A stretch of DNA of 64,000 nucleotides from Lepraria neglecta (GCA_033220425.1 CM065646.1:4967501-5031500), one strand, 5' to 3'; numbered from the stretch's first letter, positions 24,120 to 35,745 are shown. Made by a program: numbers and translations. The notes: generated by a model from the letters alone, not told the origin.

Positions 24120-24640
24120 CTATAATCGAGGAATTCTCATGACTCTCCTGCTTGATCCCTTGTAGGCTGTCCCACATTTGATTGGAGGACTAAAATAAGG
24201 GTCGTTAGCGTGCCTCATACCGCCGCCTGTTCTTGGGGCGGCAATGGTCAATGGGAAAAAGCAAATGAGGAGGCGAAACGCCAGAGACATAATCGCATCC
24301 TCTTGGAAATATTGATCGCAACAAAAGACCAAGAGACTGAGGTGGCCAATTCATCTAAGGAACGGTTGGCCTTAGCCCAGCTTTGAAAATGGACGAGGGC
24401 GCAGAAATTGCCAAGGAGACTGAACATGGTTGCAGTCAATAGAACGTAACCTTGGCAGAAAATTGTTCTGGCCTGGTCGCTAATCTCGCGGATGGCAAAA
24501 TAATCCAGACGAGCGTCCCACGAGTTTACCTTTGGCAGCTCCGGCCGCAGTTCTTGATTGCAAAACCAATAGGCCGAGAAGTCCCAACTGAACAGTTTCT
24601 TGGGATTATATCCCGGAGAGTCAACCAATCAGTGCTTCGA
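24120..24640 (-). pseudogene. Partial duplicate: promoter and N-terminus of the Cys-rich surface-protein gene
   Basis: Reading from 24290 on the minus strand gives MSLAFRLLICFFPLTIAAPR and then a different frame that stops at 24120. The intact gene at 26225-27413 begins MSLALCLLICFFPLKGFALP. The similarity continues upstream of the ATG: blocks such as AAATGAGGAGGCNNAACGCC, AGGAACGGTTG and CCTTGGC occur in the same order near 24265-24460 and 27385-27625. This is therefore a fragment copied with its promoter, lacking the Cys-rich domain and membrane anchor. It is unlikely to make a useful protein. It is one of three duplicated modules in this block. Confidence 0.75.
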
Positions 24641-24764
24641 GATGGTGAGACGTCCGAATTATTTTTGACCCCAGCGAGCTAATCTAGCTCCGGGGGAACT
24701 TTCGACTCGCCCCACAGTCTCTACTAGCTCGGAACAGTGGACCTTTTTCCGACCAGGGCCGAGA

Positions 24765-25835
24765 TTAGTGGCCGGCGGTTGGGTCCTAGGAGCCGGCGTA
24801 GTCGTAAGCTATTAGGTTCCAGAAGAAAGTTTAGGGAGCTGGAGTTTTAGTACGATTGATACCTGCGGGACAAGCTATAGTAAGGAGTATCTTTCCCTCT
24901 TTATAAGTTGAATTAAGTACATCGAGAGCCTACTCCTTGTAAGTTTGGTCGTAGTCATTCGGAGAAGGCTAATTTACTACGTGAGTCTCTTTGAGTAGAT
25001 CCACAAAATTCTGGGCTTCTGCGTCATTCTTGGGATATTCCCAATCGATATCCAGCCCTGAAACATCTTAGTAATAATATTTTGCAGATCCTCTCCTATT
25101 TATCGTCAAGACCTAGATCCTTAACCAATTACACAGTAGACTTAGCAAAAGTCTGCCTGCCAGCTTGTGTAGAGGCTGGCTGAGCGAAATTCGAAGAGTA
25201 AGTCTATCCACCAATCGAAAGTAGTACTTTCAGATACCGATACTTTTTCTTAAGGAGGAAAAGCTACTTAAGACAGCCGTATACATGCGTGCCAGAATCG
25301 TTCCGGGAGTCACTTGGGTAGTGCTACGACGTGTTACAGTTCAGTAAATAATAGAAAAAATGGATGAGACCAACTTTGTCTATATCAGACCAAGTATCTA
25401 TAAGATAGCTTTGTTCTCACAAGTCAGGTTAAATTCAAGGAATAGATCAAAGACAGAATTACACTTCACCGCTATCAGGTCTAACATTTACAAAGGCGTA
25501 GAGGATATGGGTAAGCTTGTCAGCCGGAACATCTTGTGGGTTGTGGTTCCTCCCATAGATGGCCCTTCGCCTGTATCAATACATTGTAAAAGTTGGGCAT
25601 ATCTGCACCTATAACGCACCAATTCACGAAAGAGGCTACAGCCTTGTACACAGTATCGTCTCCCATATTGGTCCAAGGCTGGCGAAAATCACTGATGGGT
25701 CCGATCTTTTCTTAAAAGATGAACAGCAAATACGGTATCAGAAAGCTTATAAAGAGTAGCAGAAAAGTGAGGAAGCCGAAGCTCCAGCAAGTGTAGAAAG
25801 TGAGGGACCTAGCCACAGTGAAATCACTTTAGAAT
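24765..25835 (-). pseudogene. RIP-damaged partial copy of the GH18 chitinase
   Basis: Direct comparison with the chitinase at 18110-19785 shows the same order of exons and introns from about the YDYAG block back to the N-terminus. The C-terminal half is missing. The catalytic block is still readable (reverse complement of 25035-25060 gives DIDWEYP). Differences are mostly transitions in both directions on the + strand (for example GGGTCCCAG to GGGTCCTAG, GGCCATCAGG to AGCTATTAGG), as left by RIP. Several stops follow, including one in the GGW-Y block where Trp is TAG. It is not expected to be functional. The orientation is the same as the fuller copy. Confidence 0.85.
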
Positions 25836-26224
25836 CCTAGTCAGGGTAAAAGTGCGCGATTGTAATGCAGAAACGGAAGAATATCTCTTTGGCTCGGTAA
25901 TTCTTCGATACAGATTTACCATCGGTAATAAAGGTGACAAAATCGACCCGTGTAAATGATATCGAGCGAAAAAGACAGCCATGCTCAGCGGCCGTTTTTC
26001 AGGTTTGGAGGCCAAAGCTAATTCAGCCCTACAAGAAATCCACCAATAAGACATTGATAAGTCCTACTCTTACCCATAGACACCCATTCCATAGGTATAT
26101 GTCTGCTCAGACGCCGTACTACCCTCGTCATCATGACAATCATAGCATCGTTAACAGGGTAGACATTCTCAAGGTTGAAATCAGAGATCTTTCACCTAAT
26201 CATACATGCAACATGCAATAGCCA
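25836..26224. other. Intergenic region
   Basis: Lies between the chitinase remnant and the 3' end of the surface-protein gene; possibly the decayed 5' flank of the chitinase copy. No gene seen. Confidence 0.4.
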
Positions 26225-27413
26225 TTACCTTACAACATAACCTCCTTGATAACCAGAACCATTCGAACCCAACATTGATGGATTGCTGTTGTAACCCGAG
26301 AAATCAGACCTGCTACTGTAACCACCATTCTGTCCAGATGCACCCTGCATACCGCTGGCAGCGTGTCCGTTTAACGCTGATAGCTGGTGCCCGGGGTTGG
26401 CTTGCTGGTACCGAACTGTGTGTCTGTCTCCGTAACTGCCGCAAGTTAAAAACCACACGACTTGGTGTCTTTTCCACCATCCCACGACCAAGGCCACAAT
26501 AATAGCGACAGAGCCAACTATGAGTCCTCCAATATCGGCTTTGGTCAAGCCATTATCATTTGAAGAAGAACTCGAGCCCTGTGATGAGCCTGGCGTAGAG
26601 CCCCCGGAGGACGATGATGCTGCTGCTGCTTTTGCGAAGATTAGCTTTCAGCTGTCCATCTGACAAACATGGACTGGGGGATACCGTACGTGTACCTCCA
26701 GGCGCGGCCCCCGAAGAAGGTGCAGCCTGACCGTTGCCACCTGTGATTGTGGCGAGGGCCAAGATTGTCTTAGCACTTTTGCCACATGCTAGCGAGGTAT
26801 ATATATTTGCATCATCTATGCTCGACGATCTGACGTAGGATATGCAAGATGGCGCGTTCGAGGTACTGAATTCGGGTTAACACCTCGACTCTGATCTGTA
26901 TGATATATCTGTAGGGCTTACCAAGACAATATTGAGGTGTATATGCTTGAGCATTCTGCTGCGTCCAGCCCGCTGTCGCAGATTTCGGCGCCGTAGTCGA
27001 CGCACATTCGATAATTTCCTTGACATTCAATCTGATTGCAGCATGCCCATTGAACCATGTACTGCATAGTAGATGTGCAAGAGTATCCGGATGGACACGT
27101 TAGAGGAGATGCTGAGACAGGAAGGATGTGTCAGCCAAAACAATAGTCGGACGGTGATTGCACCATTGCATAACATGTCTTGCTTACCTCCATTTCCGCT
27201 CACGTATCCGCATGTCGCAATGGCCTGCCGACCAAAGAGGATTTTCTCGTCCATGGCCGGCGCATGTGTGATAAGAGGCTGTAGAGTAAAAAGAGGGTTT
27301 GGCTGAGGCCGATCCGAGAGCTGCGTAGCGGTAACCGTCGCCTGCCCTTGAGGCGGCAGGGCAAAGCCTTTTAATGGGAAAAAGCAAATGAGGAGGCACA
27401 ACGCCAGAGACAT
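26225..27413 (-). CDS. Secreted Cys-rich domain, single-span surface protein
   Basis: Four exons: 27188-27413, 26922-27111, 26696-26865 and 26225-26628, giving 329 residues with all junctions in phase. There is a signal peptide (MSLALCLLICFFPLKGFALP). An ectodomain of about 170 residues opens with QAIATCGYVSGNG and contains LTCPSGYSCTS, WACCNQIECQGNYRMCVDYG, DAAECSSIYTSILSW and SLACGKSAKT. These form the regular Cys pattern of a widespread ascomycete surface-protein family. A Ser/Gly stalk, one membrane helix (IGGLIVGSVAIIVALVVGWW) and a Gly/Ser/Asn-rich cytoplasmic tail follow. The layout is like wall-stress sensors or orphan receptors, but the ligand is unknown. Its promoter and first codons are duplicated at 24120-24640. 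Confidence 0.8.
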
Positions 27414-27995
27414 AATCACATCCGCTTGAAAACAGTGATAGTAGGACACTTTGCAGAATAACAAGCAACAAAGCGGGGCTTCCAACTAAGGAACGGTTGT
27501 CTGCCAAGGGTTTGAACATGGACGAAGGGGAGAAAGAAGTCGGCGCATCCCAGATGCAAGAATAAGGCCAAGGAGGCTGAAAGTCGGAGCTATCGTTACA
27601 GTCAGCAGAACGTGACCTTGGCGTAGCCTGATAAAGGCATCGGAAAACGTGGATGCAACGGCAAACCTCGAAAAGAGCACGAAGGCTGCCTTGCGTTGAC
27701 CGTGATTAGACTTCGCGTTATTCATACGGACGGCGATTGGATGATAAACTAAAAGGCGCAACGCCTCTTCGCTTAGTGCATGCACAGGTGGAGGATTAGG
27801 AATGGTCGCAAAGTGCCAAGACAATGTGACAAGCCGGGGATTGGTTGATCGAACGAAGTGTGGGTGCACGGCAATATGGCTAGATGGGACTGCATTAGAA
27901 CCTACAGAAGCTGAGCGGCCGGATTCCATGAGTTCGGCGAGGACCGTGTTTAATAGGAAGAGCCATGCGAAACAGTACTGCTGCGACTCCAAATT
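27414..27995. other. Promoter region of the surface-protein gene
   Basis: The part from 27414 to about 27625 is the source or sister of the sequence at 24291-24480. The rest shows an open frame on minus without motifs. Confidence 0.45.
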
Positions 27996-27999
27996 ATCT

Positions 28000-29010
28000 A
28001 CTCTTAGCCTTTCCCTCCTTTTATCTGCGCATCATTTGAACGACGGATCCGCAGCTTCAAAGATGCGCATGACGGCCATAGTAATTACTGGTTTGCCTAT
28101 GATAACATCGTGTAGGCCGGTCTTCAGTATCTCCTCCATGATAACGCCGTTTTTCGCTTGCCACTCTATAACCGACCCTTGCAGTACCCAGATCCCTCTT
28201 TGATTTATATTTCACCTCCTCGAGTTCGTCGTAGGTGATCCCTCAGGGCACCGTAGCATTGATGGCGTGCCAGAATGTTGGGAATTGCTTAGTCAGCACT
28301 GTCTTCATTAAAATTTCTGCATGCGCATATAGCTCCTTCTTTAATTAACTCAATGAACAACACCTTCTGTCCCATAATTTCATCACAGAAGACCACTTCG
28401 GTGATGCGACGGGACATCATAATGATCCTTAGCATAGATCAGAGTCAGCTGATACTTCTCTCCATTAGCTTCATTGGGCCGTATATATTCTGCGATACGG
28501 TCCTTGCTCAACCATTTGTCCTTCATGAGAATGTCAAGGTGTGAATCGTTTTGGGCTGCCCTGCCGACAGCGCGCGATAATTGCTCTGTAGCCTGACCCG
28601 ACGGCACCTCCGGCGCCATGAATGTGAATGATCAGTCACGTATTAGGGTCATCGCCCAGTAGCTTGAAGGCGAAGCGGGATGTGATATCCAAGGCGAAGC
28701 CAGAGGGTTCCGTAACTAGAGCGGCTTCGTGCTGACGATATAAGCCGATGGGTAGAATACGCCAGGCGTATAGCGTTCCGCCAGTGGGAGACTTGATGGA
28801 AAATGGGGTCTGGCTACGTAGGAAGCCAAAAGATTCAGGGACGTCGAGATCCTTGAACCAGGTCATCTGGATCTTATGGAGATAGACCACATGGGCTTGG
28901 AAGGAAGACGTCGTGAGCAGTCCCAGGAGACCAGCGTAAAGGCCGACCAAAACCGCTGCCGATATCGAGGCATACTTGAACAAGAGATAGGCCATGATGC
29001 CAGTCATCAC
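28000..29010 (-). pseudogene. Broken inverted copy of the alpha/beta hydrolase
   Basis: The 5' part (29010 down to about 28640) encodes MMTGIMAYLLFKYASISAAV and about 120 further residues almost identical to the hydrolase at 20671-21873. A CGA-to-TGA change then stops it near residue 125. Compared with the fuller copy there is an internal deletion of about 340 bp (sequence jumps from CTTGACATTC to AAGGACAAATGG near 28530). There is also an extra 115-bp segment between CAGAA direct repeats at 28271-28275 and 28386-28390. The 3' end up to the family C-terminus (near 28020-28090) is still recognisable. High identity suggests a fairly recent duplication, but the catalytic Ser region is gone, so it cannot be an active hydrolase. 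Confidence 0.88.
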
Positions 29011-30115
29011 GATGTGCAGAACGATGCTTGTGTTTAAGTATACGAGTTGACGCTATCTTCCTCTGGCAGCCTTGGAAAAGATTCCATGCACGATTCCAAT
29101 CTTGGATTGCTGGGGGGGCTCTAAACATTTCATCAGAATTCAGGAAGTGCAAGGATGGAGAAGCATAGAGTGTGCAATGCATTTCCGTCTCAAAAAGCTC
29201 CGATGTCCTCTATTCTGGGACCTCTTTTCGCGTATTGTTCGGTAAGTTGTCCTGCTGTCCTCTCTGTTCGTCTTGGCTTGGAATGGTGATCCTGCTTTTA
29301 AAAGTGCAATTCTAAGATCCTTTGGCGGTAGATCGAAGTACGAAGATGCGAGATCCAAAATATTTGAAGCTCATATCGTCAGGCAACTGGCTTAGCAGCT
29401 TGAAGGCACTCAATTACCATACTGGAAAAGGAGAACAGTTAGAGCTCAATGTTACAACCCTACCTCGTGGCCCACGCAAATGCTTCATTTGCTTATACAT
29501 ATAGGGACTGCGGGTGCCTCTGTACATGGAGGGATGGGCTGATCGTCGAGACCGCGGAGCATTTGAGCAGTCGGAACGGAAAGCACTGGCAAACATCTCA
29601 CTCATTCAACCAGCTTTCATGGCCGCGTAGCGGAATGCATATCCTAGACTCATACGCATGTTAGTCTTTCGAGGCATCTTATCATGACCTCGATGTTCGA
29701 GTCGTCCCATGCAAGAGTCTTAGACTCACTTGATGCCTGTTGTAAAATGACTGTGCTGGACCAAGGATCAGAATGATGACGATTTTTTGCTGACTAATCA
29801 GATCTCTAGATAGTTAGCTCGACTTAAGTTCTTAAATTTGAGGATGAGGGGATTCCGGGCATTCTTAGAGAAAAGCTGCTTGCCAGATTTTGGAGAACAA
29901 ATTACGAGGGATGCTTCTCTCAAACCGATAGCCTTTCACTAGTCAAAGGCATTTGAAATTCCAACTCGTGTTGTCCGTACGTTAAATCACAGGCAAAGCT
30001 TTTAATATTGTTCCTAGACGCCTTCCTAAGTAGTGACGGGCTCCAACAACGAAACATTGAAGCCACCTAGGTACAACAGATGCAAGCATCTAGCTTGGGA
30101 TTAAGTCAAGACCTT
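29011..30115. other. Intergenic region, about 1.1 kb
   Basis: Upstream of the broken hydrolase and downstream of the isochorismatase gene. Short frames only; no gene, repeat or RNA recognised. Confidence 0.45.
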
Positions 30116-30881
30116 TCAAGCCAGGAGCGGGAACGCAATCTGCCCGGCCTCTGTGGCCCAGTCCTTGATGAGCTCGGTGACGACGGCATTCGTGGAAGTC
30201 ATCGGAATGCCAGCTTGGGACAGCCGCTGCCATGCAATCTGCTCAACCATGTCCGTTGGACTCCCCCCAGCATCAACCACGCACTGAAAAGATCAGCCAA
30301 TGCATCAGATATTCATCCATGCTTTTCAACCATAGCGACCCACCTTGATATGAAAGCCTTCGGCTTGCATTGACAACGCTGGTGGTACGAGGCAGACATC
30401 GGTAGTGACGCCAGCTACGATCAACTGGGTCTTGCCCGTGGCCCGAACAGCATCGGCAAAGTCCTTATCCTCCCATGCATTGACTATGCCCTGTCTCTTC
30501 GTGCGCTTTGCATATGCTTCTGGAGCTTCTTTCTGGATGACCTCCAGAAGGAGGCCTTGCATGTTTGTTTCCCTGCAATTTGGACGATCATGTCAGCGTT
30601 CATATCCTGATATTGAAGCTTTGATCATGCGAAGACATGGCACTGTATCATGCTTGGGCTGTATGATGATTGAGAAAGACTGACATGGACGAAGTCAAGA
30701 CCAACGGCATCTTCGTCTTGGTAGCAAATGTTGCCAGGATGCCAACATTCTTCTTCAGCAAATCCGCATCGATAGAGTGCACCCAACCACAGGTCCCAAT
30801 TTGATGGTCGATGAGGACAATAGCCGTGTCATCGAGGTTGAACGTCTTCGTGAAGTGTTGCTTGTTGTTGATGTCCGCCAT
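30116..30881 (-). CDS. Isochorismatase-family (YcaC-like) cysteine hydrolase
   Basis: Three exons: 30685-30881, 30344-30572 and 30116-30283, giving 197 residues. The start MADINNKQHFTKTFNLDDTA is preferred over an in-frame upstream codon. Family blocks: TAIVLIDHQIGTCGWVHSID (catalytic Asp in LIDHQ), NAWEDKDFADAVRATGKTQL, and GVTTDVCLVPPALSMQAEGF with the nucleophile Cys. The C-terminal exon reads VVDAGGSPTDMVEQIAWQRL and continues to the usual TELIKDW end. This subgroup hydrolyses C-N bonds of small amides or acts on unknown substrates; it is not the siderophore-pathway isochorismatase as such. No signal peptide; probably cytosolic. Confidence 0.92.
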
Positions 30882-31255
30882 TGTGTTTCGATTTTTGCTC
30901 AATGCTGGTTCTCAAGTTGTACTAGCAGGTCTGCAATGCCCTAGAATGGATCTTCAAGATGTTTAAAGAAGCTACTTTCAATCTATTTATTTCTATCACT
31001 ATTGTTCTCGGGCCCGATCGATATGCGGCTTTGGCTCGATTTCGAGATCTTTCTTGGCATCCGGTCCACTTTCGGCGCCGAACAATCTCAGGGCTACGAT
31101 TGATCAGTCTTACCAATCTCCACTACTGATGCAAGCCACGAACGTCAAGCTCAATCTCAATTCCCATGATCTTGTATTTCAGCATCTCAATGTCTGCTTT
31201 GCCCGTCTTCGACTTCACTCGTCGCTGTCAACTTTTCACCGCCAACGGTTAAAAG
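30882..31255. other. Divergent intergenic region
   Basis: 374 bp between the isochorismatase-type gene and the SNG1-type gene; presumably holds both promoters. No certain motif. Confidence 0.45.
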
Positions 31256-32828
31256 ATGGAGAAACAACAAGTTAAAACAGAAACCGCAGAGGAATCTTCT
31301 CTCTATAATCACTCATTCTTCGATGAAGGCTTTCGCAGTAGTCGCAAGCTCCTGCTCTCTGTTCTCCTCTTGCCCCTCGTCTTTACCTCGCTGTCTATGT
31401 GGGCATGCCTGAGTCTCTATTTCGGTTCGCTTTTTCCGAACAACAATTTGACAAAGCTGACAGTGTATGCCATCGATCTGGATCACGATTTCTTAGGCAA
31501 TCAAGTTATCAATGGAGTCAAAACTTCTCAGAGCCTGGGAGGAGGCCTTGATTGGAGGTTCGAGAAATCTGTTACTTCGACGTCAATGTCGCAATATCTA
31601 GTATTGAACGAGCAAGCGTGGGCTGTTCTTCAAGGTCATTCCACTCACCTTATGAGAATGCTGCAATAGGTTCTAATACAAACTGCAGTATCGCCCAATG
31701 CCTCCTCCGCCCTCGACGACGCCCTCGATACCGGCTTCGCGTCCTACGACCCTCTTTCAACCATCACCCTGTTCTTCGCCTCCGGCCGCAATCAGATCAC
31801 AGCTAACTCAAAAGTTGTCCCGGCTATCCTCGCCGTCATAAATCCGATCCTCACAAAAGCGTCCATTCAACACACTGCCGCCTTCCTCGGGCCCAACACC
31901 GGCAACATAACAGCTCTTGCAACAGCAGAGCGCTGCCCTCAATGTCTAGCATCCCCCTTCGCAATCCGCCAAATCGACCTCCGCCCATTTGATGTTGCGC
32001 CAGCTACAGGCACCACGATGGTTGGAATGATCTTCGTGGGTTACTCTATAGCCTTCGAGGCTTCCCACTCTCAAATATACCCTACTGACAATTTACACTA
32101 CAGCTCCTTACCTTCGCCTTCTCCATCTTTCAAATCCTCCGTACAACCGGCGTGATCGTCGGTTCAAAACTGAACTTACGCTCTGCACTACTCTTCCGCA
32201 CTACCACCGCCTTACTGGCCTACTTTTTCATATCCCTCTGGTATACGCTCATTAATCTCGCTTTTGGCGTTCCAATGGGAAGATTCCTTGGTAAAGGGGG
32301 TTTCGTGGTCTTCTGGATGCTGAATTGGTGTACTATGGGCGCTGGTGAGACAACTCTATTCTTTCACCTTTGATACGTGTAGCTGATTGAGGCTAAGTCG
32401 GGTTGCCTATGGAGAGCCTGCATACCGTACTTGGGCTCAAGTATTCGGGGTATTTCCTTACTTTCTGTAGGCACACTGGGTCATTCTCTTGCTCCATCCT
32501 CTTGCTGATGTCAAGAAAGGGATTATCGTCAACGTCTCGGGAGCATTTACTTCTTTCGAACTGATGCCTGGCTTCTATCGTTATGGTTACGGATTTCCAT
32601 TCTATAATTCCGTAAGCCGACCTGCTGGTGATTAGTTTAGCAAAGTAACATGCTGATGGTATCTAGATTCAAGGTGCACGCACTATCATCTTCGGCACGA
32701 AGGGCCACCTTGGGGTCAACTTCGGTGTTCTGATCGCGTGGATGGCTGTTGGGTTGATTGGGATGCTTGCCTTCACGGCAAGGACGATGAAAGGGAATGA
32801 GAGGAAGAGGGTACATGCACTGCCGTAA
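31256..32828 (+). CDS. SNG1-type membrane protein (DUF3533 family)
   Basis: Relative of yeast Sng1, linked to nitrosoguanidine resistance and membrane lipid asymmetry. Six exons: 31256-31634, 31689-32035, 32104-32344, 32398-32466, 32520-32611 and 32667-32828, giving 429 residues. Helix 1 (LLLSVLLLPLVFTSLSMWAC) is followed by a large extracytoplasmic domain with FEKSVTSTSMSQYLVLNEQA and the family block AWAVLQVSPNASSALDDALD. Four to five further helices follow (FAFSIFQILR, LLAYFFISLWYTLINLAFGV, GGFVVFWMLNW). The conserved end is ELMPGFYRYGYGFPFYN, then ARTIIFGTKGHLGVNFGVLI. One acceptor (AAAG before 32520) is weak but is needed for the conserved Trp. It converges with a Zn2Cys6 regulator that ends 114 bp away. 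Confidence 0.9.
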
Positions 32829-32942
32829 TTGGGTGGCTATTGATGTTGTACTTTGGATAGCGAAGGAGATGAATATCTCTATACAACGTTTCTGTTTCTT
32901 CAACCTCCAAAGAATCTCCATCTCATCCATGTAAGTACTGTA

Positions 32943-35214
32943 CTACTCAGAAACCGCGTCAACGCCCTCAAAATTGAAGTCCGCATCAACAATCCACTTA
33001 TCCCATTCATCCCATGCAAACCCCATCGGCGCGCCCTCCAACAACTCCTCCACACGGTTACCCGTATCCATTGATTCATGCGTACCAGCTCCCTCTCCCG
33101 CAACATCACCCCCTTCCACCTCCACCATCCTCCTTACCTTCCCCCTCCCACCCTCACCCTCATCATCCACCCCCCTCTTCCTCTCCCTCTCCTTCACAAG
33201 CCTAAACACCACCTCCCTCATCCCTCTCGCAACATCCCCAATCCTCCTCGCACCCTCAGACACATCCGCCAGCCCCTGACAAATTTTTTCGAGATCAGAA
33301 ATAGCAGCAAGGTTGAGTGCTGTATCCGCGTGCAGCGGGTTCGCGATGCAGTGAAGGAAGATGACTGTTGCGGCTGTGAAGGCGTAGTAGAGCCACATCC
33401 AGACGCACATTAGTTGGCCTTCGCGGGAGGATTGGGTGATGATGTCGAGGGTTGTGCGGGCGGAGTGGAGGGCAGCGCTGCTATTTGGATTTGGGAGGTA
33501 GGTTTGGGTTTGGGTTTGGGTGGAGATGACGAGGATGGTGTTGTGGTAGGCCAGGTCGCGGATGCAAGTGCGGAGGGCGCTGTGGAAGGGGGGTCCTTGG
33601 GTTATTTTGAGGTGGAGTTGGGTTATGAGAGAGGATGGGTCTTTTGTTTGGGTATGGTGGCTTTGGAAGAGGATGTCGCGGTCGTGGGTTAGTTCGATCA
33701 TGTCATTGAAGTAGGCAACTGCATCTATCTCGTTGACACCATAGATTTCGTTGAGGTCGGCTTCTGATATGGTGCCTTCGGCTTGGAAGGGTTGTAGGAA
33801 ATTCGCCGTGGGCTCATCATTGAAAGAGCTGGGTCGGCCGAGGTTAATGCAGAGGCTCCTATATTTTCGTCAAACTTTGTAAATGGAGGGGACAAGACGG
33901 ACTTACTTTTCCATAATGTAGCAAAGCCAGAATGCACGCTTTCCTTCTTCACGCTCTATTTCAGAGTATGCTGCAAGACTTGAGTCTTTTCTGTGGAAGC
34001 CTAGAGAGATTGACATTTGCAGTGCTGTGCCGAGAAGAGACCAGCAGGCTTCTGGTCTTGCGCTTGCTTGGAGGTAGTGGACCTGACCGATGAATTAATT
34101 CTGAACGATTTGCCATTAGCGGCCAGTCTTGATAGAAGACTGACGATGAGAGTCACTGCTTTAAGTGCCCATAAATCATTGTCCATGAGAAGGTTAGGAA
34201 GCAAAGCCCATGCCTTCTGGAAACAGACGCTCGACTCGCTGTTTTCCGTATTGGCTCGCAAATCTGCAGAATGAGCGCAGCCAAAAGCCATATACTACTT
34301 CAGGAGTCGAGTAGTCAGCCACGCAATACTCTTGTACGGGAGTAGAATCCGCACTGCTTACAACGAACACGCAGGCAATCTGACCTGATCTGGAAGCTTG
34401 CCCTTGGTCTAAAATATGACGCACTACTCCCACAAGAGATTCATAATGCAAGATTGGATACGGTGCGATGCTACCATAGTTTCGTATGAAGACATGAACT
34501 TGGGCTTCTCGTATATTGGGCAATTCCCGTAACATATCGTAGTGCATTCCTGTAGCCGACAAGGACATCCAGGTCTCTTGGCCTGAGATCTGGGAAGCAG
34601 AGTCATGGAAGCTAGGGATATCAGCGTTCGCAGTGCCGGCCAGTAGTGTTGTCCATGGGGACGTCGTTCCTCGAGTCAGAGGCACAGAAGATGACGTGGA
34701 CGGCTTGGAATTGTTCCAAGTGGGATATTCGGAAGGATCATATGGCCTTTGGTCATTCCAAGAAGATGGTACAAGGTTTTGATAAGCTGTTGGCTGTATC
34801 TGCGACGTTACACTTGACGCTAGGGCAGCGCTTTCTAAGCTTTGCACGCGGCTCTCCAGCTCTTGGACCGTCTCTCTGCGCGCAGACTCAGTCAGACTTG
34901 TCGACATTTCCATGTCTTGAATGAGAAACGTGCCTGAGAGATGATCTGGCCTTGGGAAGGTTGCCATCTGGAATCACACATTCTAAGCCATGCTGCCTGC
35001 ATCGGCTGCAATTTCCAATTTCTGGCGAGTAGCCGCATTTTATCTTCCTTTCGTAGCAACTGATACACTTAAGGACCGCTTGATCAGTCATCGAATTCAT
35101 AAGATGCAAGACTGCAAGAAGGGTACATAATGACTCTTGAAAATACGGTTCAAACCTACGGCTTTTCGTTGCCTAGATGTCGGAGTTTCTCCAGCGGACG
35201 CATCCTCAGCCATG
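32943..35214 (-). CDS. Zn2Cys6 fungal transcription factor
   Basis: Starts MAEDASAGETPTSRQRKA at 35214. The binuclear zinc cluster reads CISCYERKIKC...CSRCRQHGLEC (spacing C2C6C8C2C6C); the last Cys is restored across a 46-bp intron (34934-34979). Then comes a short coiled coil (RRETVQELESRVQSLESAA), a Ser/Pro linker and the middle homology region: KAWALLPNLLMDNDLWALKA, VHYLQASARPEACWSLLGTA, LQMSISLGFHRKD and INLGRPSSFNDEP. Certain exon boundaries are 32943-33858, 33907-34082 (the intron between ends GAAAATATAG) and the 3' side of the next exon at 34145. Two junctions, near 35115-35150 and between 34216 and 34350, could not be fixed uniquely because several donor/acceptor pairs fit, so the exact protein is uncertain. 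The target genes are unknown. Confidence 0.82.
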
Positions 35215-35745
35215 ACACTACAAGGTAGGCTCAGAGATGTTCCAGGAGCTTAGCCTCGCTCATGCACACTCAAAATCCACGCGAATTAAAGCAACGCTTG
35301 TTCATATCTGCTGTGATGAGGTACAAGTCTACTTTTTGGAAGAGTGTGATATATTGATACCACAATGTAGTAGAATGACTTCAACTCCTTCACACAGAAT
35401 TCAAGCTACTATTAGTGAAGATGCTCTCAGAAAGGATGTCGGTATTGATGATGCGAAGTGAATTGCTGGCAGGAGAGAGTTAGGGTCAAAGAGCCTAGCC
35501 GGTCGGTCGGTAAAGCGCGTTCATTCCAGCGCGTCCGGCGCGTCTCTGTCCCACTACTTTACGCGCACCTGACCGTCATATCGCAAGCTTTGAGAGGTGA
35601 TCTTTGTCAAGTCGACAACCACTCTGATCGATGTTCTGTGAGCCTCAAAAATAACTACTGAGTGAGCAGGATTCTGAGTGTCTTTGGAACCCCAATTTCC
35701 AAGCCAGCCCACCCGATCAACTGAATAGCTCCTTTCACAGCAGCT
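35215..35745. other. Intergenic region between the Zn2Cys6 gene and MSH2
   Basis: Divergent promoters. A GC-rich patch at 35510-35570 has several GCGCGTC/ACGCGC elements resembling but not matching the MCB element that drives S-phase repair genes in yeast. No gene. Confidence 0.45.

Noticed and set aside
33014-33692. Pro/Ser-rich or Gly-rich + frames opposite the Zn2Cys6 gene
   Set aside because: Low-complexity shadows of the acidic/basic C-terminus of the regulator.
35510-35570. MCB-like elements in front of MSH2
   Set aside because: None matches ACGCGT exactly, so I do not list them as sites.
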